Shown here: positions 1 through 8,530 of the stretch, one piece after another | How the letters are laid out: every line of letters begins with the position of its first letter | Numbering within the stretch: position 1 is the stretch's first letter | Assembly (NCBI GenBank): GCA_964243295.1 | Contig: CAXTEJ010000019.1 | Location: 1-59,384 of the forward strand | DNA: 59,384 nt | From: CAXTEJ01 sp964243295 | Lineage (GTDB): Bacteria > Actinomycetota > Actinomycetes > Actinomycetales > Angustibacteraceae | Direction of reading: 5' to 3' | Notes under the pieces: generated by a model | What the model saw: only the letters and a program-made list of their open reading frames with translations | Databases searched by the model: none | Told to the model about the DNA's origin: nothing | Translations under genes and position numbers: made by a program

Positions 1-331
1 CCAGCTCCGGTGCCGTCGCCGCGGCGATGGTGACCGCCCCGCCGGCGATGGAGTGACCGACCAGCACCGCCGGGCTACCGAGGTGGCGCACCAGGGCGAT
101 GAGGTCACCGGCGATGGCGGTCCGCGAGTAGGACGGCCACTCGGCGCTGGACTCCCCGCAACCGCGCAGGTCCACCGCGGCGACCCGGTAGCCGGCCTCG
201 ACCAGCGCGGGGGTGAGGAAGCGGTAGGCCTCCCGGCTGTCACCCATGCCGTGGGCGAGCACCATGAGCGGACCGGTCGTGCCGGTCACCTCGTAGGCGA
301 GGGTGCCGCCGTCGGTGGTCAGGTCGGTCAT
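1..331 (-). CDS. Alpha/beta hydrolase, N-terminal part (cut by window edge)
   Basis: The reverse strand reads an alpha/beta-hydrolase from ATG at 331, preceded by a GGAGG ribosome site about 7 bases away. About 110 residues are visible. The oxyanion-hole motif HGMG follows a beta strand (PLMVLAHGMG), and the nucleophile elbow GHSIAGG carries the catalytic serine near residue 95. The acid and histidine of the triad lie outside the window. The substrate cannot be inferred; small esterases and haloperoxidase-like hydrolases share this layout. Two inverted repeats sit just upstream (374-414), suggesting repressor control. Confidence 0.85.
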   Translation of the reverse strand, partial: MTDLTTDGGTLAYEVTGTTGPLMVLAHGMGDSREAYRFLTPALVEAGYRVAAVDLRGCGESSAEWPSYSRTAIAGDLIALVRHLGSPAVLVGHSIAGGAVTIAAATAPEL

Positions 332-373
332 GGTGTCCTCCGGGGCTTGACTGGACGCGCTGGCTTTCCGCGT

Positions 374-414
374 TAGCTAAAAGCTATCAGACTTAGCCAA
401 GGTGTCAAACACCT
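374..414. promoter_or_regulatory. Two inverted repeats upstream of the hydrolase gene
   Basis: Bases 374-386 form TAGCT-AAA-AGCTA, an exact 5-bp-arm palindrome. Bases 400-414 form AGGTGT-CAA-ACACCT, an exact 6-bp-arm palindrome. Both lie 43-83 bases ahead of the hydrolase ATG in a locally AT-rich stretch, where a promoter would be expected. They look like operators for dimeric repressors of TetR or MarR type. No regulator gene adjoins them inside the window, so the partner is unknown. Confidence 0.45.
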
Positions 415-474
415 CGGTCGATCCGGGGGGACGAGGTGGTGGTCCGGTGCCGCTGAAGGGCGTTGGATGTCCGG

Positions 475-1103
475 GTGAGCGGCTCATCGACGGTGACCAC
501 GCTGGTGTTCGACGTGCTCGGGACGTTGCTGGACGAGGACGCCGGTCACCTCGCCGCTGCTGCGGACACGATCGGTGTGGACGCCCCGGCCTTCGTGCAA
601 CGCTGGCAGCAGGTCGTCCACGAGGGCGTGGTCTCGGTGCAGGAGGGTCGACGGCCCTACGCGTCGTCCGAGGTGCTGAGCGCAGAAGCCCCGAGGTGGT
701 CCAGGCGCTGGAAGGGCTCCCGCCGTCCTACGCGCTCGTGGCGCTCACCAACGCCGGCACCGCGCAGGCGTTTGCCATGTCGCGCTCCGCTGGGATGCGC
801 TGGACGACGCTGGTCTCCGGTGAGACCGTGCGGGCCTACAAGCCCGACCCGCAGATGTACGAGCACGTCATCCGCGCTCTCGAGCTCGAGCCGCGGGAGT
901 GCCTCTTCATCGCTGCTCCTCCGTGGGATCTCGACGCTGCAGCTCGCCACGGCTTCCGGACGGGCTACGTCGATCGCGCCTCCAGCTCGCCGGCGGAGCT
1001 GGCTGCCTACGCGCGACAGTTCGACCTCGTCGCCCCCGACCTGGCCGCGCTCGCAGAGCAGCTGCCCCAGCCATCCTCGCCGGCCGGTGGTCGTCGGGCT
1101 TGA
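475..1103 (+). pseudogene. Decayed HAD-family (haloacid dehalogenase type) hydrolase
   Basis: The first reading frame (from TTG 463 or GTG 475) gives HAD motif I (VFDVLGTLLDE, nucleophile Asp) and about 70 family-like residues, then loses similarity near 685. The family resumes one frame over: motif II (ALTNAGT), motif III lysine (KPDPQMYE) and motif IV (FIAAPPWDLDAAARHG) run to the TGA at 1101-1103. Roughly 50 residues of the cap region that normally separate motif I from motif II are missing at the junction, so this is an internal deletion combined with a frameshift rather than a single sequencing slip. The product would be inactive. L-2-haloacid dehalogenases are the closest family by motif style. 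Confidence 0.7.
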
Positions 1104-1104
1104 A

Positions 1105-1191
1105 GGGTGGATCAGCACCCTCGGTGAGGGACCGAAGCTGGATGCCGCGCGCGCCCAGGTCGTCGACGAGGGTGGTGAGGGCGGCAACGAA
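1105..1191 (-). pseudogene. Fragment of a serine recombinase (resolvase/invertase)
   Basis: Read on the reverse strand, this stretch gives about 29 residues, including LVDDLGARGIQLRSLTEG. It matches the part of the resolvase/invertase catalytic domain usually read as L...L..RGV.FRSLTE.ID. The N-terminal catalytic serine region and the DNA-binding domain are absent. It lies directly against the end of the broken HAD gene. It is best explained as the scar of a lost mobile element; the match is short, so confidence is moderate. Confidence 0.45.
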
Positions 1192-1414
1192 AGGCGCCGA
1201 GTCGGCCGACCCGCCACACGGGGGGTGTCTGCGGGCCGCCGGAAGTCCTCGCAGGTGATCAGCTGCGGGCGGGCAGCAGTGCACCAGTTCGGTGGTCGTC
1301 GCACCGCCGAGGCTCAGCGGCCTCACGCCGACCGCTCTTGTGGGTTCGACGGTGGGTGCGGAACCATGCGCTCGGGCCGCCGGTCAACCCGAGGAGCTGC
1401 ATGAGCACGGCATT

Positions 1415-1654
1415 CTTTTCGCGTTCCTGCCGCAGTTCGTCCCGCCCGAGGCGGACCGAGCCGTCCCCCGCATGCTGGCCCTCAGCACTGTCTTCATGGC
1501 GATGACCTTCGCGGTGTTCGCCCTCTACGGGGTGTGCGCCGCATCAGTACGCACCCGCTTGCTCAGCCGACCTCGCGTCGTGGACCGGGTGCGCCGCGCC
1601 TTCGCGGTGTCGTTCCTCGCGCTCAGCGCCAAGCTTGCCGTCACGGACCGCTGA
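1415..1654 (+). pseudogene. C-terminal remnant of a LysE/RhtB amino-acid exporter
   Basis: The frame ending at 1654 contains ILFAFLPQFV, the LysE-family hallmark normally written FFLAFLPQFV, followed by a hydrophobic segment (ALSTVFMAMTFAVFALYGV) and an amphipathic C-terminal end. That is only the last third, about 80 residues, of a protein that is usually about 205. No LysE start, SD or first three membrane spans exist upstream; the DNA there is the resolvase scar. A truncated, non-functional gene is the simplest reading. Confidence 0.6.
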
Positions 1655-1714
1655 GGTCCGCAGCACCGGCAGGACCTGGTTGCGTCCTCGCGCCGCGGAC
1701 CTCAGCTCACACTT

Positions 1715-1731
1715 GTACTCGAGTGCAGTAC
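1715..1731. promoter_or_regulatory. Operator-like palindrome before the TetR gene
   Basis: GTACT (1715-1719) and AGTAC (1727-1731) form an inverted repeat 10 bases before the ATG of the TetR-family gene, with ACTCGAGT as a second, inner palindrome. The core TTGTACT-n-GAGT recurs at 2492-2503 in front of the next gene, so this is probably the TetR protein's own operator. Confidence 0.5.
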
Positions 1732-1741
1732 GCTGGCCGGT

Positions 1742-2440
1742 ATGACACCGGGACCTCGACCTCGAACGGGCACCCTGCCGCCGAAGGGCGTCTCGTCGGC
1801 CGCTGCCACAGCGGTCGGCGGCGCTGCTGACAGGGCGCCGGACAGGCACGCGCGGGGCCGCCAGAGACGTCGAGACAACGTCTACGCGGCGGCGATCGCC
1901 TTGTTCATGGAGAAGGGCTTCGAGGAGACGACGATGGACGACATCGCCGAGCGTGCCGACGTGGCTCGCACCAGCGTCTTCAACTACTTCGCGCGCAAGA
2001 CCGCCATCCTCGATGAGTGGGGGTTCCGGCGGCGACAGCAGGCCGAGCAGCAGATCCAGGCGCAAGGGTTCGGCGATGGGTCCGTCGGCGAGACCATCAA
2101 GCGGTACCTGATCGAGCTCGGGGAGGTCAACGCGCGCACGCGTCCCGAGACGGTGATCGTCATGGACGCCTGCTTGAAGTGGAACAACGTGCTGCAGTCG
2201 CCTCCACTCGCACCCGAGCTCACCCGGGTCCTGGACCGAGCCAAGGCGCTCGGTGAGATCCGCACCGAGATCGACACCGCCTACGCGGGCCTGCTCCTGT
2301 CCGCCGGTTACTTCGCTGCCCTGTCCATGTGGATCGCGGTCGAGCCCGAGCCGTTCGACATCCGAGACCACCTGGTGATGCTCGCTGACATCACCCTCGA
2401 GGGCATGGTCCCGGTGGACGCGCCGTCGGCCCGCGGTTGA
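1742..2440 (+). CDS. TetR/AcrR family transcriptional regulator
   Basis: This is a one-domain repressor of 232 residues. The helix-turn-helix lies at about residues 50-95 (AIALFMEKGFEETTMDDIAE, then ADVARTSVFNYFARKTAIL), the standard TetR order. The rest is a helical ligand-binding and dimer domain with no recognisable ligand signature. The first 40 residues are an Arg/Ala-rich tail not usual in the family, so a later start is possible. A palindrome sits just upstream, and the same core reappears ahead of the downstream oxidoreductase, which points to control of itself and that gene. The inducer is unknown. Confidence 0.88.
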   Translation: MTPGPRPRTGTLPPKGVSSAAATAVGGAADRAPDRHARGRQRRRDNVYAAAIALFMEKGFEETTMDDIAERADVARTSVFNYFARKTAILDEWGFRRRQQAEQQIQAQGFGDGSVGETIKRYLIELGEVNARTRPETVIVMDACLKWNNVLQSPPLAPELTRVLDRAKALGEIRTEIDTAYAGLLLSAGYFAALSMWIAVEPEPFDIRDHLVMLADITLEGMVPVDAPSARG

Positions 2441-2473
2441 GACGCTGTTAGGCCCATGGCTTAAGGTACGTAC

Positions 2474-2506
2474 TTGTATTGGCATCCAAGTTTGTACTAG
2501 AGTCGA
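2474..2506 (+). promoter_or_regulatory. Promoter with TetR-type operator before the MDR gene
   Basis: TTGTAT (2474-2479) and TAGAGT (2498-2503), separated by 18 bases, resemble -35 and -10 boxes. TTGTACT-A-GAGT (2492-2503) overlaps the -10 box and matches the core found before the TetR gene (TTGTACT-C-GAGT, 1713-1724). ACTTG (2472-2476) and CAAGT (2487-2491) add an inverted repeat. Repressor binding here would block the promoter. Confidence 0.45.
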
Positions 2507-2549
2507 ATGAGCCGAGTGGATCCACCCTCGGCCCCACCGAGGAGTCCTC

Positions 2550-3782
2550 ATGGACACGTTCGCCCAAGACCCGTCGTCAACCCAGCCCGACTCCGCCGAC
2601 CTTCCGACGCCGGCAGCAGCGGCCATGGGCGTGCACCCAGCCACTCCGGGCCCGCAGACGCGGACGGTGCCCACCAACACCGCCGCCTGGATCAAGCGCA
2701 AGCACGCGAAGCTCGAGACAGGGCCCGCCCCTTACACCGCACCCGGCACTGACCAGATCGTCGTCCGCAACCGTGCCGTCGCGATCAACCCCCTCGACTG
2801 GATCATCCAGGTGGGAGGCAGCGGCCTGTACGGCTGGCTCGACTACCCGACCGTGCTGGGTACCGACGTGGCCGGCGAAGTCGTCGAGGTCGGTGCGTCG
2901 GTCACCCGCTTCCACGTCGGAGACCGGGTTCTCGGGAACGCGGTCGGCACCGACAAGGACTCCAACAGCGCCGCCGAGGGCGCCTACCAGCAGTACACGG
3001 TCGTGCTGGAGCGGATGGCCTGCGCGATCCCGGACACCATGCCGTTCGAGGACGCGGCGGTGCTGCCCCTCGCCGTGTCAACCGCATCGAGCGGACTGTT
3101 CCAGCAGGACCAGCTCGGCTTGACGCTCCCGTCCGAGGGCGCCAAGGCCACCGGGAAGACGGTCCTGGTCTGGGGCGGCTCCACCAGTGTCGGCAGCAAC
3201 GCCATCCAGCTCGCGGTGGCAGCCGGCTACGACGTCATCACCACGGCCTCGCCGCGCAACTTCGACCACGTCATCGCGCTCGGGGCCTCCCGCGCCTTCG
3301 ACTACGCCAGCCCGACCGTGCTTGCGGACGTCGTCGACGCCCTCAGCGGCCGCACTCTCGCCGGCGCCATCGCGCTTGGCGAGACCGGAGCCGCGTCGTG
3401 CGTGAGGATCGTCGCCCAGTGCGAGGGCACCAAGTTCGTCGCCATCGCGAGCCCGCCCGTGTCCTTCAACTCGCTGGCGGACGGCGGCCGCCTGGACCGC
3501 CTACGCGTGCTGCGCAGGCTCGTCGGCTCCAACATCGCTCTGCAGGTGGCGGCCCGCTCCCGTGGCGTCGCCATCAAGTACATCTACGGGACCTCCCTGA
3601 AGTCCAATGACGTCAGCACAGCCATCTACCGCGACTTCCTTCCCGCCGCCCTGGCGCAGGGACGCTACGTCGCTGCACCCAAGCCCCTGATCGTCGGACA
3701 CGGAGTTCAGGACTTCCAGAAGGCCATGGACCTCCAGATCAAGGGTGTGTCTGCGAGCAAGCTCGTCGTCACGCTGCCGTGA
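2550..3782 (+). CDS. Zinc-independent MDR oxidoreductase (quinone/enoyl reductase type)
   Basis: This 410-residue medium-chain dehydrogenase/reductase starts at ATG 2550 with GGAG five bases before it. The GroES-like N-terminal half has AINPLDWIIQVGG and VLGTDVAGEVVEVGASV, and the Rossmann half begins with a nucleotide-binding strand and glycine turn (VLVWGGSTSVGSNAIQLA). The Cys/Glu zinc ligands of alcohol dehydrogenases are absent, as in NADPH quinone oxidoreductases and trans-enoyl reductases. The first 40 residues are a Pro/Ala/Thr-rich extension; ATG 2625 is an alternative start. The TetR gene lies 110 bases upstream with a shared operator core, so the enzyme is probably induced by a toxic electrophile or quinone (inference). 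Confidence 0.88.
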   Translation: MDTFAQDPSSTQPDSADLPTPAAAAMGVHPATPGPQTRTVPTNTAAWIKRKHAKLETGPAPYTAPGTDQIVVRNRAVAINPLDWIIQVGGSGLYGWLDYPTVLGTDVAGEVVEVGASVTRFHVGDRVLGNAVGTDKDSNSAAEGAYQQYTVVLERMACAIPDTMPFEDAAVLPLAVSTASSGLFQQDQLGLTLPSEGAKATGKTVLVWGGSTSVGSNAIQLAVAAGYDVITTASPRNFDHVIALGASRAFDYASPTVLADVVDALSGRTLAGAIALGETGAASCVRIVAQCEGTKFVAIASPPVSFNSLADGGRLDRLRVLRRLVGSNIALQVAARSRGVAIKYIYGTSLKSNDVSTAIYRDFLPAALAQGRYVAAPKPLIVGHGVQDFQKAMDLQIKGVSASKLVVTLP

Positions 3783-4236
3783 CCGACGCCTTCAGGGCCC
3801 ACCACTGACCCCGCACCGGCTCCCGCTGGACGTGACGTCGGCTGCGCGCCCGACCATCCGAGAAGAGGGAGCCTCGCGACCGCCCAGCATGCCGTGGGTC
3901 ACCCATGCGCATGCCGGAACCGTGACCGGTGCCGACCTCCCGCCGAGCTGGGACGCGGCCCACGCCAGGCTCGATCAGGCGTCGCGTCGGCAGCGGACTT
4001 GACACGTGGCCGCGGCCAGCTGCCTCGCACAGTGCGCTACGCGACTTCGATCGCTCGGCGCCAGCTCGACTGCGCCGGTGACGTGGCTGGTGATCGGATG
4101 CGCTTTCGCGCGACCGGCGACCCGTCCGAGCGCCGCCACGGCAAGCTGACCCTCGAGACCTCAGTCGCCACGGTGACGACCGCGGCCAGCCACTCGGCCA
4201 GCTGTCCGGCGTCCGGCGTCCGGCAGAAGTCTGCTG
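3783..4236. other. 454-base stretch with no recognisable gene
   Basis: Both strands contain open frames of under 130 codons with no family resemblance and no convincing SD. It separates the MDR gene from the 3' end of the convergent cyclic-di-GMP gene. I see no strong terminator hairpin, repeat or RNA gene. Confidence 0.6.
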
Positions 4237-6681
4237 CTAGCGGGTCGTCGGCCCGTCCGCTGTCTGCGTAAGCTGGTGCTGGCGCCGCCACGACACGAGC
4301 GCCTCGGTCGTCATCGGCCTGGCCAGCAGGTACCCCTGAGCGACGTCGCAGCCGAGGCCGTTCAGGGCGTGCATGGTCTTCTCGTCCTCGACGCCCTCGG
4401 CTACGACCGACAGGCCCAGGTTGTGCCCGAGCTCGACGGCGCTGCGCACGAGGAGATGGTCCTTGTCGTCCTCCGTCATCTCCGTGACGAACGAGCGGTC
4501 GACCTTGAGCTCGTCGACGGGAAGGTCACGCAGGTAGCTCATGGAGGAGTAGCCGGTCCCGAAGTCGTCCAGGGACAGCCGTACCCCGCTGGCCGCCAGC
4601 TGCTGCAGGATGCTCAGGGCCCGGGGCGGGTCGCTCATGATCGCGCTCTCGGTGATCTCCAGGCGAAGCAGGTGAGCGGGCACCTGGTGGCGGCTCAGAG
4701 CCGCTGCGACGATCGCGGGCAGGCGCGGGTCGTGCAGGCATCGGGCTGAGAGGTTGACCGCGACGGGGACGGCGTCGTGCTGGTCGTGCCAGAGGCGGGT
4801 CTGCGCGAGGACCAGGTCGAGCACCCGCAACGTGAGGCGATTGATCAGCCCCGTCGTCTCGGCCACCGGGAGGAAGTCGGCTGGGGCCAGGAGGCCACGC
4901 TGAGGGTGCTGCCATCGCACCAGAGCCTCCAGACCGCACAACCGCCGGCTGACGAGGTCCACCTGGGGTTGGTAGTGCATGACGAGCTCGTCACCGTCCA
5001 GAGCGCGGCGCAGGTCGCCGAGCAGGGCCAGTCGGCTGGGGGCGCGGTTGTCGCGGTCGTGGCGGTAGGCGACGACGCCGGCTGACAGCTCCTTCGCCTC
5101 GTACATGGCGACGTCCGCCTGGCGCATCAGCTGCTCAGGTTCCGTGCCGTCGTCGGGGGCGAGGGTCAGCCCGATGCTGGCTTCGACGTCGACGACGACG
5201 CCGTCGAGGTGGAACGGCTCGTGGAGGGCGTGCAGCACCCGCGTCGCCACTGCCATCGCCGCCCGCTGGTCGGCGAGGTCGGGGAGCAGGACGGCGAACT
5301 CGTCGCCGGACATCCGACCCAGCAGGTCGTCCGGTCGAAGGACACCCGCCAGGCGGGGGCCGATGGCGGCCAGCAGAAGATCGCCGTGGTGGTGTCCGAG
5401 GGTGTCGTTGACCTCCTTGAACCGGTCCAGGTCGATCAGCAGCACGCCGGTGCAGCTGCTGTCGGCGACGGTCAGCGCGTGCCGGAGGCGCTCGCCGATC
5501 AGCAGGCGATTGGGCAGACCGGTGAGGGTGTCATGGGTCGCCTGGTGCCGAAGCTGGTCCTGAAGGCGCACCCGCTCGGTGACGTCGACCATCACACCCA
5601 TCACCCCGTGCGCGGACCCGTCCGGGCCGAGCGTCGGCGCCGCGGACAGCTCGACGTCGATCTCGACGCCGTCACGTCGCCGGCACGGGAGGTGCACCGT
5701 CGTCAGCCGCTCGCCGCCGTTCAGCTGACCGAGCAGCTCGGGGACGTCCACGTCGCGATCAGACAGCCGGGGCAGCGGTAGTCCCAGGAGGTCCTGTGCC
5801 CGGTACCCGAAGAGCCGTTCGGCGGCCCGGTTCCACTCCCTCACCCGACCCTCACGGTCGAGCTCGACCAACGCGGCAGGGCTGGCGTCCACGACAGCGC
5901 GAAGCCGAATCGCCAGCGCGCTACGAGCCATCTCCTGCGCGGCCAGCACCTCGCCGTGCAGCCGAGCGTGCTCGACAGCCGTCGTGGCGTGCAGCACGAA
6001 CATCTCGAGCATCCCGAGCTGGTCGTCGCCGGGCCGCAACCCGTGCAGCGGCATGTCGACGCTGAGCACACCGAGCAGGCCGGCCGACGCTGAGGTCAGC
6101 GGCGCGAACAACGCGTCCAACGGGTGCCACGGGACCCGGTCGTCACCGTGGGGCCGGTCAACGGTGACGCAGTCAGGCACCCAGGTCGGCATCTCGTCGT
6201 CCCAGGCACCGTCCTGCCGGTGGTCGACCAGGCGGAGCAGGCGGCTCGGTCCGACAGGCTCGCCCAGCGCCAGCAGCCGGTCCCACTCAGCACGCGTGGA
6301 TCGCTGATCCTGCAGTGCTTCGCGCGCCTGCGGATCACCGGTGACGGCGGCTACCCGCAGGTCGCCGTCCGGCTCGACGACCGACACGACCGCCACGCCG
6401 AAACCCAGGCCCGCGACGACGCAGTCCACGACAGCAGCGAGTGTCTGCTCCAGGTCCAGCCCAGAGTTCAAGCCGCTGATCAACCGCTGCAGCTGCACGA
6501 GTGCAGCCGCCGGCCCGTGCCAGGCGGTTTCCGGCGCCTCTGCGTCCTGAGCCTGCGCCGCCGAGCCAGCCGGGTCTCGGCCGGGCAGCTGCGCAGTGGT
6601 CCCCGCCGCGTCAGCGCAGGTTCCGTCCGGATCGTCGAGGCGAGGGGTCACCACCTCGTCGTCGGCCGGGCACCGTGCCAC
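4237..6681 (-). CDS. GAF-PAS-GGDEF-EAL cyclic-di-GMP signalling protein
   Basis: The protein has 814 residues from GTG 6681; the SD is weak, so the exact start is uncertain. Order: GAF-like sensor (about 60-245), PAS (about 255-370), GGDEF (about 380-545), EAL (about 560-800). The cyclase signature reads SGDEF instead of GGDEF, with an RPDD inhibitory site five residues before it. The phosphodiesterase domain has every expected catalytic residue: EALVRW, the Asn in NLSARC, the Glu in LEITES, the DDFGTG pair, the Lys in LKVDRSF, the Glu in AEGVED and the Gln in AQGYLL. c-di-GMP breakdown is therefore likely; synthesis is possible. No membrane span is visible, so it is probably a soluble cytoplasmic sensor. 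It stands alone, convergent with the MDR gene. Confidence 0.93.
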   Translation of the reverse strand: MARCPADDEVVTPRLDDPDGTCADAAGTTAQLPGRDPAGSAAQAQDAEAPETAWHGPAAALVQLQRLISGLNSGLDLEQTLAAVVDCVVAGLGFGVAVVSVVEPDGDLRVAAVTGDPQAREALQDQRSTRAEWDRLLALGEPVGPSRLLRLVDHRQDGAWDDEMPTWVPDCVTVDRPHGDDRVPWHPLDALFAPLTSASAGLLGVLSVDMPLHGLRPGDDQLGMLEMFVLHATTAVEHARLHGEVLAAQEMARSALAIRLRAVVDASPAALVELDREGRVREWNRAAERLFGYRAQDLLGLPLPRLSDRDVDVPELLGQLNGGERLTTVHLPCRRRDGVEIDVELSAAPTLGPDGSAHGVMGVMVDVTERVRLQDQLRHQATHDTLTGLPNRLLIGERLRHALTVADSSCTGVLLIDLDRFKEVNDTLGHHHGDLLLAAIGPRLAGVLRPDDLLGRMSGDEFAVLLPDLADQRAAMAVATRVLHALHEPFHLDGVVVDVEASIGLTLAPDDGTEPEQLMRQADVAMYEAKELSAGVVAYRHDRDNRAPSRLALLGDLRRALDGDELVMHYQPQVDLVSRRLCGLEALVRWQHPQRGLLAPADFLPVAETTGLINRLTLRVLDLVLAQTRLWHDQHDAVPVAVNLSARCLHDPRLPAIVAAALSRHQVPAHLLRLEITESAIMSDPPRALSILQQLAASGVRLSLDDFGTGYSSMSYLRDLPVDELKVDRSFVTEMTEDDKDHLLVRSAVELGHNLGLSVVAEGVEDEKTMHALNGLGCDVAQGYLLARPMTTEALVSWRRQHQLTQTADGPTTR

Positions 6682-6774
6682 CTGAAGCCGTTGACATCAC
6701 TCAGCCGCGCTGCCGGCACGCGCCCCGCGCGCCAGCCACGACGACGTGACCGACCGCGTGCGGTGCCAGCTCGG

Positions 6775-7602
6775 TCAGCCGCCGTCCGGGGCTGCCGATG
6801 CTGCCGACCGCGCCAGGCGGTCGAGTGCCTCGGCGCTGGGTGATCCCCGGTCGGCGTGGTAGGTCACCAGCTGCTGCCCAGGCGCGGACCGCACGTCGAA
6901 CGACTGCATGCGCAGGGTCAGGGGCCCGACCTCGGGGTGGACGAACCTCTTGGCCTCGATCGACTTGCCGCGAGCGGTGTTCTCCCGCCACATCTGCCGG
7001 AACTCGGGGCTCCGCTGCAGCAGCTCGTCCACGACCTGACGGATCCGCGGATCGTCCCGGGCTGCGCCCTCCGCGAGCCGGAAGCCGGCGACGGTGTTGG
7101 CGGCCGAGGTACGCCAGTCGGCGTAGAACGACCGGGACGCGGGGTCGCAGAACACCTTGATGAGCAGGTTGTCCGAGTACGGGAAACCGCTGAACAGCGC
7201 GGCACCCATGCGGTTGGCCGCGAGCACGTCATAGGCCCTTCCCAGCACCAGTGCCGGGTTGTGGGACCACGAGCTCATGAGCTCCACCAGCGCGGGGTCG
7301 ACCCGGTCGGGGGAGGACGAGGCCGGGCGTGGGCTGAACCCGGCAAGGTGGTACAGGTGCAGGCGTCCGTCGTCATCGAGGCGGAGTGCCTCGCCGAGCG
7401 AGTCGAGCACCTGGACGGAGGGGCTGCGCTCGCGGCCCTGCTCCAGGCGCATGTAGTAGTCCGCGCTGACCCCGGCCAGCAGGGCGACCTCCTCGCGCCG
7501 CAGGCCGCTCACCCGGCGATCGTCCGACACGGGCAACCCCAGCTCCTGTGGGGTCAGCCGCCCGCGCGCGCTACGCAGGTAGTCCCCGAGCGGAGTCGGC
7601 AT
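6775..7602 (-). CDS. XRE family regulator with MmyB-like ligand domain
   Basis: The likely start is ATG 7602 (MPTPLGDYLRSARGRLTP), giving 275 residues; the frame stays open upstream but the extra residues do not match the family. The HTH is at about 12-70, with GLRREEVALLAGVSADYYMR and LEQGRERSPS typical of this actinobacterial family. The C-terminal half is the MmyB-like ligand-binding domain (PF17765 style: YDVLAANRMGAALFSGFP, later HPEVGPLTLRMQSFDV). A 23-base palindrome lies 34 bases upstream, and a near copy sits before the divergent cupin operon, so it probably represses itself and its neighbours. The ligand may be a fatty acyl-like compound, as proposed for MmyB, but that is inference. 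Confidence 0.9.
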   Translation of the reverse strand: MPTPLGDYLRSARGRLTPQELGLPVSDDRRVSGLRREEVALLAGVSADYYMRLEQGRERSPSVQVLDSLGEALRLDDDGRLHLYHLAGFSPRPASSSPDRVDPALVELMSSWSHNPALVLGRAYDVLAANRMGAALFSGFPYSDNLLIKVFCDPASRSFYADWRTSAANTVAGFRLAEGAARDDPRIRQVVDELLQRSPEFRQMWRENTARGKSIEAKRFVHPEVGPLTLRMQSFDVRSAPGQQLVTYHADRGSPSAEALDRLARSAASAAPDGG

Positions 7603-7635
7603 GGGGACGACCGTAGGCCCACGAGGGGCGCCGCA

Positions 7636-7658
7636 GCCTGGGTGCAGCGCACCCAGGC
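7636..7658. promoter_or_regulatory. XRE operator, copy 1
   Basis: This is a perfect 10-bp-arm palindrome: left arm GCCTGGGTGC, centre AGC, right arm GCACCCAGGC. It lies 34 bases before the XRE start codon and matches the element at 9191-9213 at 21 of 23 positions. A site repeated at the two promoters of a small regulon is strong evidence for an operator. Confidence 0.7.
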
Positions 7659-7699
7659 GGGACCACCGTGTCCACGGCCGGATCGACCGCTCACGGGCG

Positions 7700-8530
7700 C
7701 TACCCGCGACCAGCGAAGGCACCGACCAGGTCCAGCAGCGCCCGGGGCGTCTCGAGCTGGGGCATGTGGCCGGCGCGGTCGAGCAGCTCGAACTGCGCCC
7801 CTGGGATGGCCGCCGCGTAGGCGCGGCCGTAGGCGGGCGTCACGACGCCGTCGGCGGCGCCCCACACGACCAGGGTCGGCGTGGTGATCGACGGCAGCCG
7901 GGTGCTCAGCGTGGGGTCGGTCATCACCGGTAGGCCGGGCTGGTTGCCGTACACATCGCGGACGGCGAAGTTGGCGGCCATCGCCGCGCGCTGGGCCGGC
8001 CCCATCGAGGCGGGGTCGGGGGCGTACGGCGCGGGATCGTAGAAGCTCAGCGCCATGAGGTCCGGCGGGGCCAGCGCGTTGACGTCGGTGACGGGGTGGC
8101 CCGGTACCTCCATCCCGACGGCGTCGACGAGGACGACGCGCCCGACCCGCTCGCCGACGCCGGCGGCCATCTCCGCGGCGATCCAGCCACCGATGGAGTT
8201 GCCGACCACGGTCACGTCCGTCAGGTCGAGCACCTCCAGCAGACGCGCGTAGACGGCGGCCAGTCCACGGATGGTGCTCAACGCCTGCGGGCGGTCGGTG
8301 CCGTTGAACCCCGGGTGGGTGGGTGTCACCACACGGGCGGGGGACTGCGGCGTCGACACCGCCGCCAGGCCGGCCATCGACGCCGGTCCGGCTCCCCCGT
8401 GCAACACCAGAAGCGCCTGACCGTCGCCGTCGCCGACGTCGCCGACGTCGTCGAAGGCCAGGTCGACCGCCAGGTCGTCGCGCAGGTCGACGTTCGCGGG
8501 AACGTCCAGGTGCAGCGTGCGGCTGCTCAA
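7700..8530 (-). CDS. Alpha/beta hydrolase
   Basis: The start appears to be TTG at 8530, overlapping the stop of the cupin gene (TTGA), so the two are translationally coupled. The product is 276 residues. It shows the oxyanion-hole motif (LLVLHGGAGPAS), the nucleophile elbow GNSIGG with the catalytic serine, an acidic residue after TPTLVVWGAADGV, and the catalytic histidine in RAGHMPQLE. This is the classic order of the fold (Pfam Abhydrolase family). The substrate is unknown; partnership with a cupin suggests one small-molecule detoxification or catabolic step. The XRE operator lies ahead of the operon. Confidence 0.88.
   Translation of the reverse strand: MSSRTLHLDVPANVDLRDDLAVDLAFDDVGDVGDGDGQALLVLHGGAGPASMAGLAAVSTPQSPARVVTPTHPGFNGTDRPQALSTIRGLAAVYARLLEVLDLTDVTVVGNSIGGWIAAEMAAGVGERVGRVVLVDAVGMEVPGHPVTDVNALAPPDLMALSFYDPAPYAPDPASMGPAQRAAMAANFAVRDVYGNQPGLPVMTDPTLSTRLPSITTPTLVVWGAADGVVTPAYGRAYAAAIPGAQFELLDRAGHMPQLETPRALLDLVGAFAGRG

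Noticed and set aside
6775..7722. Longer XRE start at 7722
   Set aside because: The extra 40 residues read through the palindromic operator and do not resemble the family; ATG 7602 fits the family start.
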